A stretch of DNA of 5,475 nt. Source: DATARH01 sp035534535. Lineage in GTDB: Bacteria > Pseudomonadota > Alphaproteobacteria > ATCC43930 > CGMCC-115725. The position numbers were made by a program, and so were the translations under genes. The notes below the pieces were generated by a model. It ran no database searches. It was not told where the DNA came from and was given only the letters and a program-made list of their open reading frames with translations. The DNA is taken from the NCBI GenBank assembly GCA_035534535.1, contig DATLRS010000088.1, positions 1-5,475 on the forward strand. The letters are read 5' to 3'. Positions within the stretch are counted from its first letter, which is position 1, and every line of letters begins with the position of its first letter. Shown in pieces: positions 1 through 4,602 of this stretch.

Positions 1-1
1 A

Positions 2-78
2 TGGTCGGAGTGAGAGGATTTGAACCTCCGGCCCCTGCCTCCCGAAAGCAGTGCTCTACCAGGCTGAGCTACACTCCG
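2..78 (-). tRNA. tRNA-Pro, anticodon CGG
   Basis: Complete 77-nt cloverleaf on the minus strand, decoding the proline codon CCG. The acceptor stem is 7 perfect pairs (CGGAGTG with CACTCCG), with the C1-G72 pair and A73 discriminator usual for bacterial tRNA-Pro. The D stem is GCTC/GAGC. The anticodon stem is CTGCT/GGCAG and its 7-base loop is TTCGGGA, giving anticodon CGG followed by G37, the usual site of m1G methylation in proline tRNAs. The variable loop has 5 bases, the T stem is GGAGG/CCTCT, and the T loop is TTCAAAT. The 3' CCA is encoded at 4-2. It lies downstream of the polyprenyl synthase on the same strand but appears to have its own promoter. The parts sum to exactly 77 nt, so identity is secure. 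Confidence 0.97.
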
Positions 79-92
79 CCGACCGGCGGCGA

Positions 93-121
93 CTTATAGG
101 CAACATGAGGGCGGTGCGCAA
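93..121 (-). promoter_or_regulatory. Sigma70-like promoter of the tRNA-Pro gene
   Basis: Reading the minus strand, a -35 box TTGCGC (121-116) is followed after exactly 17 bases by a -10 box TATAAG (98-93). Transcription would start near position 86, leaving a leader of roughly 8 nt before the mature tRNA 5' end at 78. The bases after the -10 box (TCGCCGCC) form a G+C-only discriminator apart from the first T. Such a discriminator is typical of stable-RNA promoters under stringent control, but regulation here is inferred. The box lies in the 61-bp gap after the polyprenyl synthase stop. Confidence 0.65.
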
Positions 122-139
122 CCGCGTCGCGCCGTCCGC

Positions 140-1159
140 TCAAAAGCCGCGGGCCGTGACGAAATCGGCGGCATCGACGAGGGCGCGGCGCAGCGGTCCC
201 TCGGCGAACGGCTGCAGCGCCGCGGCCGCCTCGGCGGCGTAGCGGCGGGCGCGCGCCAGCGTCTCGGCGAGCGCGCCGCTCCGCTCGACCAGCCGGATCG
301 CCCGGTCGAGATCGCCCGGCCCCTGCTCGCCCTCTTCGAGGGTGCGCCGCCAGAAGCCGCGCTCCTCGGCGTCGCCGCGGGCGACGGCGATGACGATCGG
401 CAGGGTGATCTTGCCGTCGCGGAAATCGTCGCCGACCGCCTTGCCGAATTCGCTCTCGCAGGCGGAAAAATCGAGCATGTCGTCGATCAGCTGGTAGGCG
501 ATGCCGAGATTGCGGCCGAAGCGCTCAAGGGCCTCCTCCTCGGCCGGCGGTCGGCCGGCGACGATCGCGCCGATGCGGCTCGCCGCCGCGAACAGCGCCG
601 CGGTTTTCGCCTCGATCACGGCGAGATAGGCCGCCTCGGTGGTCGTCGTGTCATTGGCGGTGACGAGCTGGCCGACTTCGCCCTCGGCGATCACCGCGGC
701 GGCCCGCGACAGGATCTCGAGGACCCGCAGCGCGCCGTCCTCGACCATCAATTCAAAGGCGCGGGCAAACAGGAAGTCCCCGACCAGCACGGCCGGCTTG
801 TTGCCCCACACGGCGTTCGCCGTGTCGCGGCCGCGGCGCAGATCGCTGGCGTCGACGACATCGTCATGCAGCAGGGTCGCGGTGTGGATGAACTCGACCG
901 CGGCGGCGAGCGCGACATGGCGCTCGCCCTGGTAGCCGCACAGCCGCGCCGCGGCCAGCGTCAGCATCGGCCGCAGCCGCTTGCCGCCGGCCGAGACGAT
1001 ATGCCCCGCGAGCTGCGGGATCAGCACCACCGGGCTGTGCATGCGCTCGACAATCAGCCGGTTGACCCGGTCGAGGTCGGCGCGCAGCAGCCGGAACAGC
1101 GGATCGAGAGAGGGTTTGGCGGGATCGAGGTTGCGATCGACACTCGTCACCGGCGCCAC
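140..1159 (-). CDS. ispB: Long-chain all-trans polyprenyl diphosphate synthase (octa/decaprenyl type)
   Basis: A 339-aa trans-prenyltransferase that condenses isopentenyl diphosphate units onto an allylic primer to make the side chain of ubiquinone; it is a soluble, Mg-dependent enzyme. Visible motifs in order are GGKRLRP at 58-64 (IPP binding), the first aspartate-rich motif DDVVD at 99-103, GQLV at 163-166, the second aspartate-rich motif DDMLD at 226-230, and GDDFRDGKITLP at 243-254. The fifth residue before the first DD is alanine (A94), a small residue that in this family permits long products, so a C40-C50 chain is expected rather than farnesyl or geranylgeranyl. Decaprenyl would fit the ubiquinone-10 usual in alphaproteobacteria, but chain length cannot be read from sequence. 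The start is GTG, supported by an AGGAG six bases upstream. The gene diverges from the DUF2007 gene and precedes tRNA-Pro on the same strand. Length is normal for the family. Confidence 0.93.
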   Translation of the reverse strand: MAPVTSVDRNLDPAKPSLDPLFRLLRADLDRVNRLIVERMHSPVVLIPQLAGHIVSAGGKRLRPMLTLAAARLCGYQGERHVALAAAVEFIHTATLLHDDVVDASDLRRGRDTANAVWGNKPAVLVGDFLFARAFELMVEDGALRVLEILSRAAAVIAEGEVGQLVTANDTTTTEAAYLAVIEAKTAALFAAASRIGAIVAGRPPAEEEALERFGRNLGIAYQLIDDMLDFSACESEFGKAVGDDFRDGKITLPIVIAVARGDAEERGFWRRTLEEGEQGPGDLDRAIRLVERSGALAETLARARRYAAEAAAALQPFAEGPLRRALVDAADFVTARGF

Positions 1160-1165
1160 TATCTT

Positions 1166-1170
1166 CTCCT
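1166..1170 (-). promoter_or_regulatory. Shine-Dalgarno deciding the ispB GTG start
   Basis: On the minus strand, AGGAG (1170-1166) stands 6 bases before the GTG at 1159-1157. This near-ideal match and spacing is why the GTG is preferred over internal starts; the translated N-terminus also has the length usual for this family. Confidence 0.75.
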
Positions 1171-1231
1171 ACGCTAGCGCTATGCCGTTGCACGGCGACG
1201 GGCCGCTGGTCGGGCAGGCCCTCCTGCTGGC

Positions 1232-1263
1232 TTGACGCACTGCGATACGAGCGAGCATAGAAT
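1232..1263 (+). promoter_or_regulatory. Candidate plus-strand promoter in the divergent intergenic region
   Basis: TTGACG (1232-1237) matches a -35 box in 5 of 6 positions. Downstream are two overlapping -10 candidates: TAGAAT (1258-1263, 5 of 6 matches but a 20-base spacer) and CATAGA (1256-1261, weaker but an 18-base spacer). It would drive the DUF2007 gene starting at 1318 and perhaps the genes after it. On the opposite strand a TTGACT (1278-1273) points toward ispB, but it has no well-spaced -10. Apart from these boxes and a small GCAGG/CCTGC hairpin (1214-1227), I see nothing in the 158-base divergent gap. Confidence 0.3.
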
Positions 1264-1317
1264 GCCCGACCGAGTCAAGTGCCGGCGCTGGGCCGGCCGG
1301 GGGCCGCAGCGCAAGCA

Positions 1318-1530
1318 ATGAAGGAGCTGTTCCGCACCAACGACGTCGTCCGCCTGTCCTGGGCGCAGGCGCAGCTGTACGATGCCGGCATCGACAGCCT
1401 CGTCCTCGATCGTCATACCAGTCTTGTCGAGGGCAGCATCGGCGCGATCCCGCGCCGCCTGGTGGTCGCCGATCGCGATCATTGCCGCGCCCAAGCGATC
1501 ATCGCCGCGGCGGAAGAGGAACTGCGCTGA
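1318..1530 (+). CDS. DUF2007 family small protein
   Basis: A 70-aa soluble protein that I recognise as a DUF2007 member (Pfam describes the family as putative prokaryotic signal-transducing proteins). The typical pattern is present: an MKELFRTND opening, a helix leading to DAGI at 22-25, the VLDRH segment near 29-33, then LVEGSIGAIPRRLVVAD at 36-52 and a C-terminal helix. No catalytic residues or membrane segment are evident, and no biochemical role is known to me. The ATG at 1318 is chosen because homologues start at this MKELFRTND; an in-frame GTG at 1279 would add 13 residues of low-complexity sequence. No clear Shine-Dalgarno precedes the ATG. The 3' end overlaps the start of the methyltransferase gene, so the two are probably co-translated. 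Confidence 0.85.
   Translation: MKELFRTNDVVRLSWAQAQLYDAGIDSLVLDRHTSLVEGSIGAIPRRLVVADRDHCRAQAIIAAAEEELR
1515..1520 (+). promoter_or_regulatory. Shine-Dalgarno pointing to a CTG start for the methyltransferase
   Basis: AGAGGA lies inside the last codons of the DUF2007 gene and is followed after 6 bases (ACTGCG) by CTG at 1527-1529. That CTG overlaps the DUF2007 stop as CTGA, analogous to the common ATGA stop/start overlap. It is the best-placed ribosome-binding site for the methyltransferase frame, which has no ATG or GTG between here and its conserved core. Confidence 0.45.
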
Positions 1531-2339
1531 GCGCGCCCGAGCCCGGCCAGTCGGGCCCCAGGTCAGATCCCGCGCCGGATCCCGCGCCGGATCCCGCGCC
1601 GGATCCCGGGCTGACCGAGGATGCCCTCCTCGGCGGGCGGATCCGGCTGCGGCAGCCGGCAGACGGCGCGCGCGTCGCGATCGATCCGGTGTTTCTCGCC
1701 GCCGCGGTCCCGGCCGAGCCCAGTCAGCTGATCCTCGATGTCGGCTGCGGCAGCGGCGCGGCAACCCTGTGCCTCGCCGCGCGGGTACCGCAATGCCGCG
1801 TCATCGGGTTCGAATTGCAGCGCGACCTCGTCCGGCTGGCCAGCGACAATGCCGCGCTCAATGGCATGAGCGGGCGCGTTTCGATGATGTCGGGCGACAT
1901 CTTGCAGCCGCCGCCGCGGCTCAGTCCGGGCATGTTCGACCACGTCATGGCCAACCCGCCCTATATCGCGCGGGGCCACGGCACCCCGGCGGCGAGCGCG
2001 GCGCGGACAGCCGCGACGATCGAGGGCGAGGCCGACCTCGCGGCCTGGGCGCGGTTCGCGTTCGCGATGGTGCGCGGCAAGGGAACGGTAACCTTCATCC
2101 ACCGCGCCGACCGGATCGACGCGCTGCTCGGTCAGCTCGCCGGCCGCGCCGGCGAGATCACGATTTTCCCGCTATGGCCGGCAGCGGGACAACCGGCCAG
2201 CCGCATCCTGGTGCGCGCGCGCAAGCAGGTCGCCGCGCCGGCCCGGCTGCTGCCCGGGCTGATCCTGCACGAGGCCGACGGCCGCTTCAGCGAGGCGGCC
2301 GAAGCGGTGCTGCGCGGCGGCGCGGCATTGATCCTGTAG
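1527..2339 (+). CDS. N6-adenine methyltransferase, TrmN6/YfiC-like (probable tRNA1(Val) A37 methyltransferase)
   Basis: An S-adenosylmethionine-dependent class I methyltransferase of about 270 aa. Numbering from the CTG at 1527, SAM-binding motif I is LDVGCGSG at 70-77, an acidic residue ends strand 2 in GFELQ (94-98), and the catalytic NPPY motif that marks N6-adenine (or amino-group) methylation is at 143-146. The segment before motif I (LTEDALLGGRIRLRQP, then ARVAIDPVFLAAAVP) and the C-terminal LILHEADGRF are typical of the alphaproteobacterial YfiC/TrmN6-like group, whose E. coli member methylates A37 of tRNA1(Val). The substrate here is inferred. The N-terminal 30 residues are a Pro/Asp-rich tail encoded partly by a 12-bp tandem repeat. 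The start is uncertain: a TTG at 1482 would give 285 aa with a 49-base overlap of DUF2007 but has no good Shine-Dalgarno, whereas the CTG at 1527 has one. HemK/PrmC-type methylation of glutamine also uses NPPY and is the main alternative. Confidence 0.85.
   Translation: MSAPEPGQSGPRSDPAPDPAPDPAPDPGLTEDALLGGRIRLRQPADGARVAIDPVFLAAAVPAEPSQLILDVGCGSGAATLCLAARVPQCRVIGFELQRDLVRLASDNAALNGMSGRVSMMSGDILQPPPRLSPGMFDHVMANPPYIARGHGTPAASAARTAATIEGEADLAAWARFAFAMVRGKGTVTFIHRADRIDALLGQLAGRAGEITIFPLWPAAGQPASRILVRARKQVAAPARLLPGLILHEADGRFSEAAEAVLRGGAALIL
1566..1607 (+). repeat. 12-bp tandem repeat (3.5 copies) inside the methyltransferase gene
   Basis: GATCCCGCGCCG occurs three times perfectly at 1566-1577, 1578-1589 and 1590-1601, followed by a half copy GATCCC at 1602-1607. 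Since 12 is a multiple of three, copies add or remove DPAP units without shifting frame. It encodes the disordered Asp-Pro tail just before the conserved methyltransferase core. Perfect identity of the copies suggests recent slippage. Confidence 0.9.
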
Positions 2340-2385
2340 ACGCAAGCAGCGCGCCGTCTGGTCGCACGGCAGGGAAATCCCCATC

Positions 2386-3264
2386 TTGTCTGGCATGAAC
2401 TATCGCGAGGCCCTGAAGCTGTTGCCGATCGAGCGGTTGCGCAACCCGCCGCCGCTCGTCACCGTGTTGCGCTTGGAGGGCGTCATCGCCTCGCGGCAAT
2501 GGCGCGGCGGCCTGTCGCTGGCGGCGCAGGCCGCCGCCATCGACCGCGCCTTTGCGGCCTCCGGCCTCAGCGCGGTGGCGCTGGCGATCAACTCGCCAGG
2601 CGGCTCGCCGGTGCAATCGGCCCTGCTCTACCGCCGCATCCGCCAGCTGGCCGAGGAAAAGCACGTGCCGGTCATCGCCTTTGCCGAGGATGTCGCCGCC
2701 TCGGGCGGCTATTGGCTGGCGCTGGCCGGCGACGAGATCTATGCCGAAGAAACCTCGCTGCTCGGCTCGATCGGGGTGGTCAGTGCGAGCTTCGGCCTCA
2801 ACCGCCTGCTCGAGCGCTTCGGCATCGAGCGGCGGCTGCATACCGCCGGCGTGAACAAGGCGCTGCTCGACCCGTTCCTGCCGGAAGATCCCGCCGATGT
2901 GGTGCGCCTGACGGCGTTGCAGCAGGATATCCACGACAGCTTCAAGGAGCACGTCAAGCGCCGCCGCCTCGGCAAGATCGACGCCGCCGACGAGAGCCTG
3001 TTCTCGGGCGAGGTGCTGACCGGCCGCATCGCCCTGGCGCGCGGCCTGATCGACGGCATCGGCGATCTGCGCTCGGTGATGCGGGCGCGCTTCGGCGAGC
3101 GTGTCAAGCTGGTGCCGATTGCGGCGCAGCGCCGGCGCCGCTGGTGGCTGCCGCGGCTGCGGCCCGCCATGGCGCACGAACCCTATGGCGGCTTGACGGC
3201 GGCGTTGGGCGAGCTGCTCGACGGGCTGGAGGCACGCGCGCTGTGGGCCCGGTTCGGCCTGTAG
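2386..3264 (+). CDS. S49 family peptidase (SohB/SppA-like), no membrane anchor
   Basis: A serine-lysine peptidase of the signal peptide peptidase A clan, 292 aa. The order is a beta strand with LRLEGVIA (28-35), INSPGGSP at 68-75 (oxyanion-side loop), the nucleophile in DVAASGGYWLA with Ser106, LLGSIGVV at 125-132, and LHTAGVNKALLDPF at 151-164 with the general base Lys158. The Ser-Lys spacing of 52 residues equals that of the short B. subtilis-type SppA, so this is a single-domain enzyme rather than the duplicated E. coli SppA. Unlike SppA and SohB it shows no signal peptide or N-terminal transmembrane helix; an RRRRWWLPR patch at 249-257 could contact membrane. Its role may be degradation of cleaved signal peptides or misfolded membrane proteins, by inference. 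The start is TTG 2386 (AGGGA at 2371-2375, spacing 10); ATG 2395 is the alternative, three residues shorter but without a well-spaced site. It follows the methyltransferase by 46 bp. Confidence 0.9.
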   Translation: MSGMNYREALKLLPIERLRNPPPLVTVLRLEGVIASRQWRGGLSLAAQAAAIDRAFAASGLSAVALAINSPGGSPVQSALLYRRIRQLAEEKHVPVIAFAEDVAASGGYWLALAGDEIYAEETSLLGSIGVVSASFGLNRLLERFGIERRLHTAGVNKALLDPFLPEDPADVVRLTALQQDIHDSFKEHVKRRRLGKIDAADESLFSGEVLTGRIALARGLIDGIGDLRSVMRARFGERVKLVPIAAQRRRRWWLPRLRPAMAHEPYGGLTAALGELLDGLEARALWARFGL

Positions 3265-3274
3265 CCCCCGTCAC

Positions 3275-3316
3275 GCCCGCGCCGGCGGGCCGTCCCGCGG
3301 GGGTTGACCCTCCCGC
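3275..3316 (+). other. Two G+C-rich hairpins after the peptidase gene
   Basis: The first hairpin has arms GCCCGC (3275-3280) and GCGGGC (3285-3290) with a 4-base loop. The second has arms GCGGG (3297-3301) and CCCGC (3312-3316), extended inside by GG/CC across a one-base bulge. Neither is followed by a T run, so intrinsic termination is not supported. They could slow RNA decay or be chance in such G+C-rich DNA. Confidence 0.3.
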
Positions 3317-3330
3317 CGGCCTCCCATAAA
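3304..3330 (+). promoter_or_regulatory. Candidate leaderless promoter of the small four-cysteine protein
   Basis: TTGACC (3304-3309, 5 of 6 matches to a -35 box) is followed after 15 bases by CATAAA (3325-3330, 4 of 6 matches to a -10 box). Initiation about 7 bases downstream would fall at or next to the ATG at 3339, giving a transcript with almost no leader. This fits the lack of any Shine-Dalgarno before that ATG. The spacer is shorter than the usual 16-18, which lowers confidence. Confidence 0.35.
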
Positions 3331-3338
3331 CCTGACCG

Positions 3339-3593
3339 ATGATCGAAGTTCCCAAACTCGTCGTTGTCGTACTGCTCGGCTTTGTCGTGTGGTACGCGAT
3401 GCGGTGGTGGAACCGTCCGCCGGCGAGCCGCCCCCGGGCGCCAGGGGCCGGGACAGCCGCGGGCCAGCGCCAGCGGCGCGCGTCGGCGCCGCCCAAGGCC
3501 GTCGAGGATCTGGTCGCCTGCCGGCAATGCGGCACCTATATCACGGCGGGCGCCGCCGGCTGCGGCAAGCCGGACTGCCCGCGGGCGCGTTGA
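3339..3593 (+). CDS. Small membrane-anchored four-cysteine (zinc-ribbon-like) protein
   Basis: An 84-aa protein of unassigned function. Residues about 7-23 (LVVVVLLGFVVWYAMRW region) form one hydrophobic membrane segment near the N-terminus, followed by a basic, Pro/Ala-rich linker (25-54). A C-terminal cluster has Cys61, Cys64, Cys75 and Cys80, spaced C-x2-C-x10-C-x4-C and ending CPRAR. The basic residues right after the helix suggest the C-terminus faces the cytoplasm, with the cysteines likely binding one zinc. The shape resembles the short one-helix proteins with a CxxCG tail sometimes annotated PP0621-like, but I cannot confirm membership. The gene ends 10 bases before glyQ, and its stop codon is part of the glyQ ribosome-binding site, so the two are probably co-transcribed. 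No Shine-Dalgarno precedes its ATG. Confidence 0.75.
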   Translation: MIEVPKLVVVVLLGFVVWYAMRWWNRPPASRPRAPGAGTAAGQRQRRASAPPKAVEDLVACRQCGTYITAGAAGCGKPDCPRAR

Positions 3594-3603
3594 GGCCGGC
3601 GCG

Positions 3604-4479
3604 ATGGTTGCAAGCGCGACGAGCTTCCAGGCGCTGATCCTGAATTTGCAGCGCTATTGGGCCGAACAGGGCTGCGTCATCCTGCAACCCTACGACGTCG
3701 AAGTCGGCGCCGGCACCTTCCATCCGGCGACGGCCTTGCGCGCCTTGGGACCCGAACCGTGGCGCGCCGCCTATGTCCAGCCGTCGCGCCGGCCGACCGA
3801 CGGGCGCTACGGCGAGAACCCCAACCGCTTGCAGCATTATTACCAGCTGCAGGTCATCCTGAAGCCGGCCCCGGCCGACAGCCAGCTTCTTTATCTGAAC
3901 AGCCTGGCCGCGCTCGGGATCGATGCGGCGCGGCACGACATCCGCTTTGTCGAGGACGATTGGGAAAGCCCGACGCTCGGCGCAGCGGGCCTCGGCTGGG
4001 AAATCTGGCTCGACGGCATGGAGGTCAGCCAGTTCACCTATTTTCAGCAGGTCGGCGGCTTCGAATGCGACCCGGTCTCGACCGAGCTGACCTATGGCCT
4101 GGAACGCCTGGCGATGTACGTGCAAGGGGTCGAGAGCATCTACGACCTCGATTTCAACGGCGTCGCCGGCGCCGGCCGCATCACCTACGGGCAGGTGTTC
4201 AAGCGGGCCGAGCGCGAGTTCTCGACGTACAATTTCGAGATGGCCGATACCGGGCGGCTGTTCGCCCATTTCGCCGACGCCGAGGTCGAATGCCAGGCGC
4301 TGATCGCGCGCGGCATTGCGCTGCCCGCCTACGACCAGTGCCTGAAGGCGAGCCATCTGTTCAACCTGCTCGATGCCCGCGGCGTCATCAGCGTCACCGA
4401 GCGGGCCGCCTATATCGGCCGCGTGCGCACGCTGGCCCGCGCCTGCTGCGAGACCTGGCTGGCCGGGTCCGCCCGATGA
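3604..4479 (+). CDS. glyQ: Glycyl-tRNA synthetase alpha subunit
   Basis: A 291-aa alpha subunit of the bacterial tetrameric (alpha2-beta2) glycyl-tRNA synthetase, which activates glycine with ATP and charges tRNA-Gly in the cytoplasm. The class II catalytic core is intact: the opening TSFQALILNLQRYWAEQGC at 6-24, VGAGTFHPAT at 34-43, motif 2 region YVQPSRRPTDGRYGENPNR at 57-75, the LGWEIWLDGMEVSQFTYFQQ segment at 130-149, and motif 3 ELTYGLERLAMY at 161-172. Length is close to the family norm of about 300. The ATG at 3604 is preceded by TGAGG (3591-3595, spacing 8) that overlaps the stop of the small upstream gene, and homologues start at the same place. An in-frame extension upstream to 3364 runs through the small gene in another frame and is not real. 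glyS follows after a 123-bp gap filled by a palindromic repeat. Confidence 0.98.
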   Translation: MVASATSFQALILNLQRYWAEQGCVILQPYDVEVGAGTFHPATALRALGPEPWRAAYVQPSRRPTDGRYGENPNRLQHYYQLQVILKPAPADSQLLYLNSLAALGIDAARHDIRFVEDDWESPTLGAAGLGWEIWLDGMEVSQFTYFQQVGGFECDPVSTELTYGLERLAMYVQGVESIYDLDFNGVAGAGRITYGQVFKRAEREFSTYNFEMADTGRLFAHFADAEVECQALIARGIALPAYDQCLKASHLFNLLDARGVISVTERAAYIGRVRTLARACCETWLAGSAR

Positions 4480-4601
4480 ACCTGCAGCGGCCCCATAGTC
4501 GGTCATGGCCGGGCTCGACCCGGCCACCCACGGCGGCGCCCCAGACAAAGACGTGGATGCCCGGGACAAGCCCGGGCATGACGACGCGGAGAGACCGGTA
4601 G
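4476..4601 (+). other. 41-codon open frame bridging glyQ and glyS
   Basis: An ATG at 4476 overlaps the glyQ stop as ATGA, and the frame stays open through the whole repeat element to a TAG at 4599-4601, one base before the glyS GTG at 4603. The 41-residue product is Pro/Arg/Thr-rich with no family resemblance and is mostly repeat-derived, so a functional peptide is unlikely. The geometry would allow ribosomes to pass from glyQ to glyS by reinitiation. It is listed for that reason only. Confidence 0.2.
4498..4585 (+). repeat. Palindromic REP/BIME-like element between glyQ and glyS
   Basis: Two hairpins face each other. Hairpin 1 has TGGCCGGG (4506-4513) pairing with CCCGGCCA (4519-4526) over a 5-base loop. 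Hairpin 2 has ATGCCCGGG (4557-4565) pairing with CCCGGGCAT (4571-4579) over a 5-base loop. The left half (4504-4532) and the reverse complement of the right half (4552-4580) agree at 24 of 29 positions, separated by a 19-bp centre. The outer ends GTCGGTCATG and CATGACGAC are also inverted. Read on the minus strand the right half gives MPGLVPGIH, a spurious peptide often seen in alphaproteobacterial annotations, which indicates a dispersed genomic repeat family. Its right end is 2 bases before the glyS Shine-Dalgarno. Confidence 0.88.
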
Positions 4602-4602
4602 C

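Noticed and set aside
1..78. tRNA-Pro as an integration site for a genomic island
   Set aside because: The 3' end of the tRNA is at the very edge of the window, and no integrase or direct repeat of the tRNA end is visible within it.
1254..1278. Minus-strand promoter for ispB (TTGACT at 1278-1273 with TATGCT at 1259-1254)
   Set aside because: Each box is reasonable alone, but the spacer is only 13 bases, too short for a sigma70 promoter, and no better -10 lies at 16-18 bases.
1279..1317. Upstream GTG start for DUF2007
   Set aside because: It would add 13 Ala/Gly/Pro-rich residues, whereas the family begins at MKELFRTND.
1382..2398. 338-codon plus-strand frame overlapping DUF2007 and the methyltransferase
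   Set aside because: Arg/Ala/Pro-rich with no recognisable motif; the methyltransferase frame carries all conserved motifs.
2287..3177. 296-codon minus-strand frame opposite the S49 peptidase
   Set aside because: Shadow of the peptidase gene; rich in Arg, Gln, His and Ala with no domain pattern.
3297..3320. Intrinsic terminator after the peptidase gene
   Set aside because: The hairpin is strong but no T run follows, and the downstream sequence is CGGCCTCCC.
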